This document shows, one piece after another, positions 17,057 through 26,214 of a stretch of DNA of 47,720 bases. The number at the start of each line of letters is the position of its first letter. Position 1 is the stretch's first letter. The DNA comes from Roseibium album (lineage in GTDB: Bacteria > Pseudomonadota > Alphaproteobacteria > Rhizobiales > Stappiaceae), in NCBI GenBank assembly GCA_001404055.1, contig CXTY01000010.1, forward strand, positions 1-47,720, given 5' to 3'. A program made the position numbers and the translations under genes. Below the pieces are notes generated by a model, which saw nothing but the letters and a program-made list of their open reading frames with translations, searched no databases and was not told the origin of the DNA.

Positions 17057-17755
17057 TTATGAAACACTTGTTGTTTCGTCCATTTTCACACGGTCTTCAG
17101 GAAGCCTGTCTCCGGTGACCATGTAGAAAACGTTCTCAGCAATATTGGTTGCATGATCACCGATGCGCTCAATATTCTTGGCACAAAACAGAAGGTGGAC
17201 GCACTGGGTGATGACCCGCGGGTCCTCCATCATGTAGGTCAGCAACTCGCGGAACAGAGACGTGTAAATGGCATCAATCTCTGCATCGGCTTCCTGTACA
17301 CGCTTTGCCTCTTCGGCATCCTTGCGTGTATAGGCATCGAGAACCCGCTTCAGCTGAGACAAAGCCAACTCGGTCATATGCTCGACACCGATTTCGAGTT
17401 TCTTTGACTTCAGGTCGCTGTCGATCGCGATGACTCGCTTGGCCACATTTTTGGCGAGATCTCCAACGCGTTCCAAGTCATTGGCTATGCGCGTCGCAGC
17501 CGTGATTTCCCTCAGGTCCTGGCCCATCGGTTGACGGCGGACAATCATTTCGATCAGCTTCTCTTCAACTTCCTGATGAAGATCGTCCAGGCGCGCGTCC
17601 TGCGAAATTGTAGATCTGGCCAGTTCCAGATCCTGGGAGACCAATGCAGAAACGGCGTCAGCAAAAGCTCTTTCGGCCAAACCACCCATTTCGGCGACTT
17701 TTCCCGCCATTTCCGTCAGTTCCTCGTCATAAGCCGAGACTGTATGTTCAGTCAT
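17057..17755 (-). CDS. phoU: Phosphate transport system regulator PhoU
   Basis: A 232-aa all-helical cytoplasmic protein that links the PstSCAB transporter to PhoR signalling and keeps the regulon off when phosphate is sufficient. Two repeats of a three-helix bundle are visible with metal-ligand motifs of the family (EVEEKLIEMIVRRQPMGQDLREI, NDLERVGDLAKNVAKR in the first half; NIERIGDHATNIAENVFYMVTG in the second). The length matches the family. It begins 31 nt after pstB and precedes phoB, the usual order. Confidence 0.97.
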   Translation of the reverse strand: MTEHTVSAYDEELTEMAGKVAEMGGLAERAFADAVSALVSQDLELARSTISQDARLDDLHQEVEEKLIEMIVRRQPMGQDLREITAATRIANDLERVGDLAKNVAKRVIAIDSDLKSKKLEIGVEHMTELALSQLKRVLDAYTRKDAEEAKRVQEADAEIDAIYTSLFRELLTYMMEDPRVITQCVHLLFCAKNIERIGDHATNIAENVFYMVTGDRLPEDRVKMDETTSVS

Positions 17756-17786
17756 CCTGTGTCCTCTTCAGAATTCGGAAAAACGC

Positions 17787-18584
17787 TTAGCCGAAGCGGC
17801 CAGTGATGTAGTCTTGCGTGCGTTTGTCTTCTGGGTTGGTGAAGATGTTGTCGGTCGACCCTTCTTCAACAAGAACGCCAAGATGGAAAAACGCAGTGCG
17901 TTGAGAAACACGGGCAGCCTGCTGCATGGAGTGCGTCACGATGACAATGGTATAGTTCGCGCGCAGTTCGTCGATCAGCTCTTCAATCTTCGCCGTCGCA
18001 ATCGGGTCGAGCGCCGAGCAAGGCTCATCCATGAGGATCACTTCTGGACTAACGGCAATCGCGCGCGCAATGCAAAGGCGCTGCTGTTGTCCGCCCGACA
18101 TTCCTGTACCCGGTTCACTCAGGCGGTCTTTCACCTCGTCCCAAAGTCCAGCTTTTTGAAGGCTGGAGGAGACGATATCGTCGAGTTGGGCCTTGTTACG
18201 AGCCAGACCGTGTATCCGCGGTCCATAAGCGACATTGTCATAGATGGATTTGGGAAACGGGTTCGGCTTCTGGAACACCATTCCAACTTTTGCACGCAGC
18301 TGAACAGGATCGACTTTCGGATCGTAAATATCCTCTCCATCGATCTTGATCGAACCCTGCACCCGACAAATGTCGATTGTGTCATTCATGCGATTCAAGG
18401 TCCGAAGGAAGGTCGACTTGCCACAACCGGAAGGACCGATAAACGCGGTGACCGATCGCGGCTGAATTTCAATGTCCACGTCCTTGATGGCGTGTGTGTC
18501 GCCGTAATAGACCTGAACCTTCTTCGCGGAGATCTTGCTCTCGGTCATCTCTGTCGCCTGTTCAAATTTTGGCATCTCGTTCAT
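17787..18584 (-). CDS. pstB: Phosphate ABC transporter ATP-binding protein PstB
   Basis: A 265-aa ATPase of the high-affinity phosphate importer. Walker A is GPSGCGKST, the ABC signature is [13 protein letters not shown], Walker B is EVILMDEP followed by [16 protein letters not shown], and the switch His is in [14 protein letters not shown]. The segment [20 protein letters not shown] is typical of PstB. It starts 11 nt after the pstA stop codon, in the same transcript. The N-terminus is about 15 residues longer than in E. coli, and a second ATG at codon 4 or 13 could be used. Confidence 0.97.
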   Translation of the reverse strand: MNEMPKFEQATEMTESKISAKKVQVYYGDTHAIKDVDIEIQPRSVTAFIGPSGCGKSTFLRTLNRMNDTIDICRVQGSIKIDGEDIYDPKVDPVQLRAKVGMVFQKPNPFPKSIYDNVAYGPRIHGLARNKAQLDDIVSSSLQKAGLWDEVKDRLSEPGTGMSGGQQQRLCIARAIAVSPEVILMDEPCSALDPIATAKIEELIDELRANYTIVIVTHSMQQAARVSQRTAFFHLGVLVEEGSTDNIFTNPEDKRTQDYITGRFG

Positions 18585-18595
18585 CGAAACGCTCC

Positions 18596-19945
18596 TTACC
18601 AGCGGCGCTCAAACCTGCGGCGCAGGATGATCGCGATAATGTTCATTGTGAGGAGGAACACCAGAAGGACAATAATCCCACCCCAGGCTTTTTCGTAGAA
18701 CGCAAAGTCAGCGCGTGCTGCCCATGTATAAATCTGAGCGGGCATCGCCGAGTTGGGCTCGGTAAAGCCCGCGATAAATCCGTCCGGATAACCACGCGCA
18801 ACAAAACCAACCATGCCTATGAGCAGCAGCGGAGCAGTCTCACCCAGCGCCTGTGCAAGACCCAGAATTGTCCCGGTGAGGATACCCGGCATTGCCAGTG
18901 GCAAAACGTGATGGAAGGTTGCCTGCATCTTTGAGGCACCAATTCCAAGTGCAGCGTCGCGTATGCTCGGCGGGACCGCCTTCAGCGATGCACGGGTTGA
19001 GATAATGATCGTTGGCAGTGTCATCAGTGTCAGCACAAGGCCACCGACCAGCGGAGCCGACTGCGGCAAATGCATAAACTGGATGAATACCGCCAGGCCC
19101 AGGATACCGAAGACAATGGAAGGCACCGCTGCAAGATTGGAAATGTTCACCTCGATCAGATCCGTGAACCTGTTTTGTGGCGCAAATTCCTCCAGATAGA
19201 TCGATGCAGCCACTCCGATCGGCAAAGACAAGGCCAGAACAACCAACATCATGAAGAAGGAACCGACAACCGATGCGCCGATACCTGCGCCACCCGGATT
19301 GTCCACCCCGGAATCCGCGCCAGTGATGAAGTTCCAGTTGAAGACAGTCTTGATGACTTCGGCTTCAACCAGCGCATCGACGATGTCCAGGTCGGATTTC
19401 TGAAGGAACCGGCTGTCCGTAATCGTTTCCCGGGTAACGCGGCCATTCCTATAGCCATCCACGCGCGATGACGCTGCAAGCTCGAACTCAACCGGTTTTC
19501 CAAGCTGGTCAGGGTTGCTTTTGAAAAACTCGCGGATAGTGCCGCCGGTCTTGCCGACAAGGCGTTCGATGGCCGCTTCATCGAAAGGCACGTCCATACC
19601 GCTTTCGTCCAGCTGGGTCTTCAGGGCGCCGATAAAGAAATTCTCGTAGGCCTTGGTCTTGAAGAGCTCTTTTTCCGCCGCATCAAACTGTTCCTGGGTC
19701 AGCGCAAACTCAACTTCAACGATCGTTCGCGTAAACGCGGGAATGCCCTCCTTGATGATCGAATAGGCAAGAACGGCAAGAAAGAACAGGCCAATCAGGA
19801 TTGCACCGATGCCATAAGCCTTGAACCGCCTTTCGGCAGCATTGCGCTTGCGCGTGAGATCATCAATTGCATAAAGGGACCGGAACTCGCGCTTGGGACT
19901 GCTCGGTGCAGCAGGCGTGTCAGGGGTTATCGTTGTGTCGGACAT
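18596..19945 (-). CDS. pstA: Phosphate ABC transporter permease PstA
   Basis: A 449-aa inner-membrane permease. It is much longer than E. coli PstA (about 300 aa) because of an N-terminal extension (about residues 30-190) with one membrane helix ([18 protein letters not shown]) and a soluble part, matching the DUF3333 domain common in alphaproteobacterial PstA. The permease core follows: [39 protein letters not shown], and the cytoplasmic EAA-like loop [28 protein letters not shown]. The start codon shares one base with the pstC stop codon, so translation is coupled. Confidence 0.95.
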   Translation of the reverse strand: MSDTTITPDTPAAPSSPKREFRSLYAIDDLTRKRNAAERRFKAYGIGAILIGLFFLAVLAYSIIKEGIPAFTRTIVEVEFALTQEQFDAAEKELFKTKAYENFFIGALKTQLDESGMDVPFDEAAIERLVGKTGGTIREFFKSNPDQLGKPVEFELAASSRVDGYRNGRVTRETITDSRFLQKSDLDIVDALVEAEVIKTVFNWNFITGADSGVDNPGGAGIGASVVGSFFMMLVVLALSLPIGVAASIYLEEFAPQNRFTDLIEVNISNLAAVPSIVFGILGLAVFIQFMHLPQSAPLVGGLVLTLMTLPTIIISTRASLKAVPPSIRDAALGIGASKMQATFHHVLPLAMPGILTGTILGLAQALGETAPLLLIGMVGFVARGYPDGFIAGFTEPNSAMPAQIYTWAARADFAFYEKAWGGIIVLLVFLLTMNIIAIILRRRFERRW

Positions 19946-21417
19946 CAGTCGTACTGCTCCCGGTATTTGCGCACGATGTAGAGCGCGACGATGTTTAGAC
20001 CAAGCGTGACAACGAAGAGCGTCATGCCAAGGGCAAACGCCACAAGGGCCACCGGCGAGGCGAAGTCAGCATCACCTGTCAACTGACTGACAATCTTTGC
20101 TGTGACGGTGGTCATGGCTTCAAACGGATTGAGGCTGAGCCGCGCCGCTGCTCCGGCCCCCAGGACAACGATCATCGTTTCACCGATCGCTCTTGAAGCT
20201 GCCAGAAGGACAGCACCAACGATGCCTGGCAGAGCCGCAGGAAGAATAACCTGTTTGACCGTCTCCGACTTGGTTGCACCCAGTCCATAGGAACCATCGC
20301 GCATGGCCTGCGGCACCGCATTGATGATATCGTCGGATAGAGAACTGACGAACGGGATTAGCATGACCCCCATCACCAGGCCGGCGGTCATCACTGAAGT
20401 GCCCGCTTTCATGATGCCTATTCCGTTGTCACCAAACACAGAAACCAATAGCGGGCCGACCGTCAGAAGTGCGAAAAGCCCGTAAACAATGGTCGGAATG
20501 CCTGCAAGGATCTCGAGCAGGGGTTTTGCGGTAGAGCGGACGCGCGAGCTTGCATATTCGGCAAGATAGATGGCCGCGAACAGACCGATCGGCACCGCAA
20601 CGGCCAGCGCAACGAAGGAGATGTAGAACGTTCCCCAAAGCAGTGGAATGATGCCAAGTTCAGAAGTGCCGCCACGCCCGGAGAAACTCGGTGCCCAGGT
20701 CAGACCGAAAAAGAAGTCGGAAGCCGGGTAGATGCGAAAGAATTCTGCGGTGTTGAAGACGAGTGACAACACAATTCCGATGGTGGTGAGGATTGCGATG
20801 GAGGCTGCGCCGACCAAAATCGCGCGCATGCCCAGTTCAACGGTGTTGCGCGCCCTGAATTCAGCCTTGGTCTCCCGCAGACCCCACAGGGCTCCGCCAA
20901 TTGCTATCAAAATGACGGCGATCGACATATAGAAATTGCCGATTGATGACAGGCTCCGGTACCTCTGTGCCGCAATCAGGATCGGCTGTGAAATCTCAGA
21001 TGTTACGATCTGCCCCGCCTCCTTGAGGCGCGTAGTGACATCACTGATGTCGGCGCGTGCGTTGCTCGCAAACTCTTCCGTCATAGCGCCGCTTCTGACT
21101 GCGTTTTCCAGACCGCGCGCTGCCCGCCTGACTTCTGCCAAAACCAGATCACGGGACGACCCTTCGGCAATCTCCGTGTCCGGGATCAACCCGGAAACTT
21201 CGCTATTTACGTAAAAGGGCTGCGCGAGCAGCCAAATGACCAGAAGCAGGAAAGCGGGAACCGCGGCCTTCATTGCCACGTTCGCCCCGTAATATGACGG
21301 CAGGGAATGCAGAGCCGATCGCTCCCCACCCGCGCTGGACAAGGCCCGCGCACGCCCAAGAACATAGCCCACCAACGCTATGGCAAGTATGATCAGGAAG
21401 AGCCAGAACAGAGACAT
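19945..21417 (-). CDS. pstC: Phosphate ABC transporter permease PstC
   Basis: A 490-aa inner-membrane permease that partners PstA. Like PstA it has a long N-terminal part (about residues 1-210) with extra helices and a soluble, Glu/Ala-rich segment, as in other alphaproteobacteria. The core holds FYISFVALAVAVPIGLFAAIYLAEYAS, GIPTIVYGLFALLTVGPLL and the ATPase-contact loop GLGATKSETVKQVILPAALPGIVGAVLLAASRAIGET in blocks typical of the family. It follows pstS after 85 nt that contain a terminator, so its expression should be lower than that of pstS (inference). Confidence 0.95.
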   Translation of the reverse strand: MSLFWLFLIILAIALVGYVLGRARALSSAGGERSALHSLPSYYGANVAMKAAVPAFLLLVIWLLAQPFYVNSEVSGLIPDTEIAEGSSRDLVLAEVRRAARGLENAVRSGAMTEEFASNARADISDVTTRLKEAGQIVTSEISQPILIAAQRYRSLSSIGNFYMSIAVILIAIGGALWGLRETKAEFRARNTVELGMRAILVGAASIAILTTIGIVLSLVFNTAEFFRIYPASDFFFGLTWAPSFSGRGGTSELGIIPLLWGTFYISFVALAVAVPIGLFAAIYLAEYASSRVRSTAKPLLEILAGIPTIVYGLFALLTVGPLLVSVFGDNGIGIMKAGTSVMTAGLVMGVMLIPFVSSLSDDIINAVPQAMRDGSYGLGATKSETVKQVILPAALPGIVGAVLLAASRAIGETMIVVLGAGAAARLSLNPFEAMTTVTAKIVSQLTGDADFASPVALVAFALGMTLFVVTLGLNIVALYIVRKYREQYD

Positions 21418-21453
21418 TCGTTTCCCCGGGAGTATTTAAAAAAGTCCAAAAAG

Positions 21454-21483
21454 AAAAAAGGGGCGGCGGAATATGCCGCCCCT
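21454..21483 (-). terminator. Intra-operon terminator between pstS and pstC
   Basis: On the minus strand a 9-bp perfect stem (AGGGGCGGC / GCCGCCCCT) with a 7-nt loop is followed by a T-rich run (six T including the base of the stem, then C and five T). Its place after pstS and before the permease genes suits partial termination that gives excess binding protein over permease. Confidence 0.88.
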
Positions 21484-21502
21484 GATTTGAGCAGAAGCTC
21501 GA

Positions 21503-22558
21503 TTACTTCATTGTTTCTTCAGCTTCGATGGAAGCCTGCGTAACTGCAAGCTCCGGATCGGAAACCAGGCCATACTGAGCCAGGGGGCCCTGAGGACCGG
21601 CGATCTGGTCGTGGATGAAGAACTGAGCGTATTCTTTCAGACCAGGGATAACGCCGATATGTGCCTTCTTCACGTAGAAGAACAGCGGGCGGGAAACCGG
21701 GTACTCACCAGAAGCAATGCTTTCAGTGGACGGAGCGATACCGCCCATTGTAGCGACTTTCAGCTTGTCGGTGTTGTTCTCGTAGAACGCCAGACCGAAG
21801 ATGCCGATACCGTTTGCATTGGAGTCGATGCGAGCAAGCGTTTCAGTGTAGTCGCCATCGATGTCAACGGACTTGCCGTCAGCGCGAACAGAGATACATG
21901 CTTTTTCAGCAGCTTTCTTCTTGGCCTTGTCGCCGTCGCCTTCAGCTGCTTCGAGGAATTTCTCGAAAGCACCGGTTGTTTCACAACCAGCCAGCAGAAC
22001 CTTGTCTTCAAAGACTTCACGGGTGCCGTGCTTGGTGCCTGGAATGAAAGCAGCGATTTCAACATTCGGCAGGTCGCCGTTGAAGTCAGCCCAATTTGTG
22101 TACGGGTTGTCGACCAGTTCGCCGTCTTTCAGAACCTTGGCGCCAAGAGCGTTGAAGATGTCTGAAGGCTGGAACGTCGTGAACGCAGGACCGTCTTTTT
22201 GAGAGGCAAAAACGATTCCGTCGTAACCGATGCGAACTTCGATGATGTCTTTGACACCAGCTTCAGCACAGGCCTTGATTTCTTTTTCGCGGATCTTGCG
22301 GGACGCGTTTGCAACGTCGATTGTGTTTTCGCCAACACCTTCACAGAAGCGTTTCAGGCCAGCAGAGGAACCGCCAGACTCAACAACCGGTGTCGGGAAG
22401 TCTGTGTTTTCACCGAAAGCTTCAGCAACGATGGAAGCATACGGCAGAACTGTAGAAGAACCTGCGACCTGAACCTGGTCGCGTGCCTGGGCAGCACCTA
22501 CGAATGCAGTGGAAGCAACAGCGAGGGCAGTTGCGCTAACGAGGGTCGAAAATTTCAC
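21503..22558 (-). CDS. pstS: Phosphate-binding protein PstS
   Basis: A 351-aa periplasmic phosphate receptor. I chose a GTG start because GGGAG stands 7 nt before it and the result is a standard signal peptide (VKFSTLVSATALAVASTAFVGAAQA, in parts, cleavage before RDQVQ); an ATG 24 nt upstream lacks a ribosome binding site. Family motifs include VQVAGSSTVLPYA, the phosphate-binding GGSSAGLKRFCEG, and PGTKHGTREVFEDKVL. It belongs to the larger PstS type found in marine proteobacteria and cyanobacteria rather than the E. coli type. Tandem PHO-box units lie 82-125 nt upstream. Confidence 0.96.
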   Translation of the reverse strand: MKFSTLVSATALAVASTAFVGAAQARDQVQVAGSSTVLPYASIVAEAFGENTDFPTPVVESGGSSAGLKRFCEGVGENTIDVANASRKIREKEIKACAEAGVKDIIEVRIGYDGIVFASQKDGPAFTTFQPSDIFNALGAKVLKDGELVDNPYTNWADFNGDLPNVEIAAFIPGTKHGTREVFEDKVLLAGCETTGAFEKFLEAAEGDGDKAKKKAAEKACISVRADGKSVDIDGDYTETLARIDSNANGIGIFGLAFYENNTDKLKVATMGGIAPSTESIASGEYPVSRPLFFYVKKAHIGVIPGLKEYAQFFIHDQIAGPQGPLAQYGLVSDPELAVTQASIEAEETMK

Positions 22559-22639
22559 CTGACCACTCCCTTTGAATGTCAAGGTTTGTTGATGTTCACT
22601 GGGCCTTGATGCTCCAGCGATGCCGGCAACCTAGGCCTG

Positions 22640-22683
22640 TTGCATGAGAGTTCTATGACAGTTAGTTCTCACTTTTATGACAG
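22640..22683 (-). promoter_or_regulatory. Tandem PHO box (PhoB-binding units) upstream of pstS
   Basis: Read on the minus strand, four 11-bp units follow each other. Units 1 and 3 begin with CTGTCAT exactly, spaced 22 bp apart, unit 4 begins CTCTCAT, and unit 2 is degenerate. The CTGTCAT-N4-CTGTCAT arrangement is the established PhoB site. About 10 bp downstream is TAGGTT, a possible -10. This places the pst operon, and probably phoU and phoB, under PhoB control. Confidence 0.85.
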
Positions 22684-23060
22684 TATAACTAATTGAAAAA
22701 TAAAAGTTTTTATTCGATTTGGAACGTTTTATGTCAAATTGAGTGACATTTCATCTAGGGAATCGTTACAAAAATGAGCGACTCGGCACAGACATCTACT
22801 CGCCTGCCAGTCGTGGTCATGTCTCAAAAAAATCGGCAATTGCTTCGCGACGGAAAGGTGCTGAAAATTGGCTCCGCTTTGCAAAGCCTGTTAGAGCCCG
22901 CCACATGGCAACTCAGGCGCGCGTCGTTGTCAGGTTGTTTGCACCTTCAACTTGCTGCATCCGGGGCTGACGCGAGCGGGATCAATCCAGTGTTCGCAAG
23001 ATATCCTTCACAGCCCCAGGGGTCCTTGCTGCTCTCCAGTAAGGACGAAATTTGCACTTT
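22684..23060. other. Region between the PHO box and phoR without confirmed gene
   Basis: An AT-rich stretch lies next to the PHO box, followed by about 290 nt of ordinary composition. A 124-codon plus-strand frame begins here and overlaps the 3' end of phoR in antisense; it has no good ribosome binding site and no recognisable domain, so I do not call it. No terminator for phoR was obvious. Confidence 0.4.
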
Positions 23061-24395
23061 TTACGCTTCAGTTTTGTCGGCTGCTGGAAACGTGACTTTA
23101 AAAGTTGCGCCTTTCCCCGGCTCGCTTTTAATATCCAGTCTGCCCTGATGACGGGTGAGAATATGTTTGACGATCGCCAAACCCAGACCTGTTCCCTTCA
23201 TGACCTGTCTGGAATCTTCGCTCACCCTGTAAAACCGTTCAGTAAGCCTTGGCAAATGTTCCGGCGAAATTCCCTCGCCGTAGTCGCGCACGAAAATTTG
23301 CCAGTAGCGCGCTTCCTGATCTTCATTTTCCTCAAGCAGATTGATATCGACGCGGTTGCCGTCCTTACCGTATTTCAGGGCGTTCTCGACAAGGTTCTCA
23401 GTAACCTGGATCAATTCGTCCCGGTCCCCTTTCATTCTTGCGGGACCGTCAGGCAATTGAAGGCGGATTTCGACTTTCATGTCAGCGGCAAGTGGTGACA
23501 AGGCATCAGCCGTGTGGCGTATGATTTCTATCAGATCCACGGTGTCTGTCGGACGTACATGCGCTTTTAGTTCGATCCTGGAAAGAGACAGGATATCGTC
23601 GATCAATCGACGCATGCGTTCAGCCTGTTCCAGCATGATTGACAAGAACTTGTCACGGGCAGCCGGATCGTTTCGCGCTGCGCCCTGAATGGTCTCGATA
23701 AAACCTGTCAGTGAGGCTAAGGGCGTTCGCAGTTCGTGACTTGCGTTCGCAACGAAGTCAGTGCGCATGCGCTCCAAACGACGATTTTCCGTCAAGTCCT
23801 GAATAACCACGAGAATGAAATCCGGACGCCGTCCACCTTGTCCCTCAGTGCCCGACCCCGGCATGAACATTGGTGCAATATGCGCTTCATACCATGTCTC
23901 GCTCGGCACTTTCTCAATCCATTTGATCTGCTCTGGCTGTCCAGATGCACAAACGCGATCAAAGGCCTCAAGCAATGAGGGAGCCCTCAACGAGAAAGAC
24001 AATGGCTCACCCGGTTTTACATCTCCGTAAACCTTCTGGGCCTGTTTGTTGACGTAACGGGTAATCCCGCGCCCATCAGCAACGAAACAAGGTGTCGGCA
24101 ACGCATCGACAGTCACCTTCATGCCGGTGCCCGGCCACATTCTGCGAACGTCGCGGTGTGTCTTCAGTTTCAGGCGACGGCTGCCTGGCCTCCTCGGTGC
24201 GAAAGCGGTCGTTGCAACAATGACCGCAAAGCCAGCTGCAGCAGGCCAGAAAGGCACACTGAAAAATGCCACGGCAATGGCCGACACAATTGATACAACC
24301 ACTAGCACCCAACGCGCTTCAGAGAGCCTGGCCGCAGGGGTCGCAGCGGCTTTTGTCTCTTGGGTATCCTCGATCGGCGATGGGATTTTGTTCAT
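23061..24395 (-). CDS. phoR: Phosphate regulon sensor histidine kinase PhoR
   Basis: A 444-aa membrane-bound histidine kinase that phosphorylates PhoB. Two membrane helices lie at about 29-45 and 48-67 with hardly any periplasmic loop, as expected for a sensor that listens to the Pst-PhoU complex and not to phosphate itself. A PAS domain covers about 92-200. The dimerisation helix has the H box FVANASHELRTPLASLTG with His220. The ATPase domain shows the N box (LVENALKYG), G1 (VRDYGEGISPEHLPRLTERFYRV in parts) and G2 (GTGLGLAIVKHI). It is the most upstream gene of the pho cluster and is separated from pstS by 502 nt that include the PHO box. Confidence 0.94.
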   Translation of the reverse strand: MNKIPSPIEDTQETKAAATPAARLSEARWVLVVVSIVSAIAVAFFSVPFWPAAAGFAVIVATTAFAPRRPGSRRLKLKTHRDVRRMWPGTGMKVTVDALPTPCFVADGRGITRYVNKQAQKVYGDVKPGEPLSFSLRAPSLLEAFDRVCASGQPEQIKWIEKVPSETWYEAHIAPMFMPGSGTEGQGGRRPDFILVVIQDLTENRRLERMRTDFVANASHELRTPLASLTGFIETIQGAARNDPAARDKFLSIMLEQAERMRRLIDDILSLSRIELKAHVRPTDTVDLIEIIRHTADALSPLAADMKVEIRLQLPDGPARMKGDRDELIQVTENLVENALKYGKDGNRVDINLLEENEDQEARYWQIFVRDYGEGISPEHLPRLTERFYRVSEDSRQVMKGTGLGLAIVKHILTRHQGRLDIKSEPGKGATFKVTFPAADKTEA

Positions 24396-24582
24396 GGAAT
24401 TTCAGAATTTTGAGCCAGCGGTTCTCGCTAAGCGGAGCGGATGTTGTTGAAGTCCGGGCAGATGCAGACGATGCCGAGTACCTCGGATTGAAGTTTTAAG
24501 GGCTATCCGCCTAACACGGAAAGCATGTCATATCAGCGACAAAATCGAAAAATACCAGACCACGAACCAAATGATCAGACCT

Positions 24583-25056
24583 TCACTTCATCTTGTCGGC
24601 TGCAATTTGCAAATTTTCGATGATACGAGGCCAGCCTTCCTCTTGACGGACGCGATCGAGAACCTCGCCTCCCCTTTCACCGTGCCGCAGAAACTCGGAA
24701 TGCACGATCTCGACGAGCGTTTTTTCTCCAGCCTCCCGAAAACTCACCACTACCCTGCTCGCTGTTGCCGGGTCAGCAATCACGTCTCCATCTTGCGAAA
24801 CCTGCCAGGCCAAACGCACGTAAAGTGGGCTTTCTATTGAGAGCACTGTGCCCCAGACTTTTTGATGCCCTGCCTGACCGACTTCATAGCAGCTTCCACC
24901 AACCAGTGGTTCAATCCCGGCATCCGCCAATTCTTTGTGAAGGTCGCCGAAGGGAGACGACCACCAAAGATCCGGTCGATCGACAAAAAGCGCAAATGCG
25001 CGCGCTCGCGGCAAATTCAGCAAGCCATCGAATCGGCACTCGGTTTCAGGAGCCAT
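24583..25056 (-). CDS. SRPBCC (START/Bet v1-like, AHSA1) domain protein
   Basis: A 157-aa protein of the activator-of-Hsp90-ATPase-like SRPBCC family, a hydrophobic-cavity fold. Family features are the N-terminal strand with FALFVDRPDLWW, then FGDLHKELADAGIEPLVGGSCYEVGQAG, KVWGTVLSIESPLYVRLAWQV split over two strands, and a long C-terminal helix (GGEVLDRVRQEEGWPRIIENLQIAADKM). These proteins bind small hydrophobic ligands or act as cyclases and stress factors; the role here is unknown. It stands alone, divergent from the MBL-fold gene. It is unrelated in sequence detail to the decayed SRPBCC gene near 32 kb. Confidence 0.8.
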   Translation of the reverse strand: MAPETECRFDGLLNLPRARAFALFVDRPDLWWSSPFGDLHKELADAGIEPLVGGSCYEVGQAGHQKVWGTVLSIESPLYVRLAWQVSQDGDVIADPATASRVVVSFREAGEKTLVEIVHSEFLRHGERGGEVLDRVRQEEGWPRIIENLQIAADKMK

Positions 25057-25306
25057 TTTTGTTCTGCAATCTCTCCAAGATCAGGTTCAGGTATCAATGT
25101 CCCACACAATGACGCGTTTTGGCAAAGTGTTGAATGCGTTACCTGTCGGAAACGTCAGGCACATGACATATTTGATAAAACCAATTCCAAACAAATTCGG
25201 CAACAACGAGCAAAACTGCCCAACCTGACCATTGCCATATGGCGCAAATCAAACCACGTTCAGCCTTACCGAAACACTTTTCAGCACCCGGTCAGGACCG
25301 TTCACC

Positions 25307-26209
25307 ATGCAGCACAATCGGGATTTCGACCCACGTTATGGCGAAGCCGTTGAATTGGTGCCAGGTGTACGCCGGTTAACAGCAAGAAATCCCGGTCCGT
25401 TCACTTTTCACGGCACAAATACATATTTGATTGGCAGCAAGCGGCTTGTTGCAGTCGACCCGGGACCAGCGTCACACGAACACATCGACACCATTTTGAA
25501 AACGACAGAAGGCGCAACCATTGAAGCCATTCTCGTCACCCACACGCACATGGATCATTCTCCCGGCGCGCAGCTTCTGAAGGAAAAAACCGGGGCACCC
25601 ATCGTCGGCTGCGAAGCTCATCGCGCAGCCCGTGCGCTACTTGAAGACGAAATCAATCCACTGGATGCCAGTGCCGATAAAACTCACCGTCCAGACAAGC
25701 GATTGGAAGATGGCGATGTTTTTGCCGCAACTGAATTTTCGCTTGAAACAGTTTCGACGCCCGGACACACGGCAAACCACCTGTGCATTGCGATTTGCGA
25801 AGAAAATATCTTGCTTTCAGCAGACCATGTCATGGGCTGGTCAACCTCAATTGTCGCACCACCAGATGGCAACATGCGCGATTACATGAACTCGCTCGAC
25901 AAACTCTTGGCCCGCCCTGAACAAATTTACCTACCTGGCCATGGCGGAAGGATCAGTCAGGCAACATCTTATATGATGGACTTGAAGCAACACCGGTTGG
26001 ACCGAGAGGCGGCGATCCTGTCAAAACTCGCTAACGCTACCTGTACAATCCCTGAAATAGTAAGCACGCTTTATGCAAACGTGGACCCAAGACTTCATCC
26101 AGCTGCCGGATTGTCAGTCTTTGCACATCTGGAAGATCTGGTAATGCGGGACCTGGTTTCAGCCACTCCCGCTCTATCGCTAAACGCCAGTTTCAATTTG
26201 AACAGCTGA
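25307..26209 (+). CDS. MBL-fold metallohydrolase (LACTB2-like)
   Basis: A 300-aa metallo-beta-lactamase-fold hydrolase. The metal-binding motif is His79-x-His81-x-Asp83-His84 (VTHTHMDHSPGA); further ligands are in TPGHTANHLC and LLSADHVMGW (Asp) and LPGHGG (His). The C-terminal 60 residues form a winged-helix-like tail (REAAILSKLANATCTIPEIVSTLY), as in the LACTB2/glyoxalase-II-like branch that includes endoribonuclease and thioesterase members. The start ATG follows AGGA at about 10 nt; an upstream in-frame ATG would add 25 residues of poor character. It ends 5 nt before the convergent DUF1499 gene. Substrate unknown. Confidence 0.88.
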   Translation: MQHNRDFDPRYGEAVELVPGVRRLTARNPGPFTFHGTNTYLIGSKRLVAVDPGPASHEHIDTILKTTEGATIEAILVTHTHMDHSPGAQLLKEKTGAPIVGCEAHRAARALLEDEINPLDASADKTHRPDKRLEDGDVFAATEFSLETVSTPGHTANHLCIAICEENILLSADHVMGWSTSIVAPPDGNMRDYMNSLDKLLARPEQIYLPGHGGRISQATSYMMDLKQHRLDREAAILSKLANATCTIPEIVSTLYANVDPRLHPAAGLSVFAHLEDLVMRDLVSATPALSLNASFNLNS

Positions 26210-26214
26210 CCGAA

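Noticed and set aside
22774..23148. 124-codon plus-strand open frame divergent from pstS
   Set aside because: Overlaps the 3' end of phoR in antisense, has only a weak AGGGA far upstream, and shows no recognisable fold. Its closeness to the PHO box makes it tempting but not supportable.
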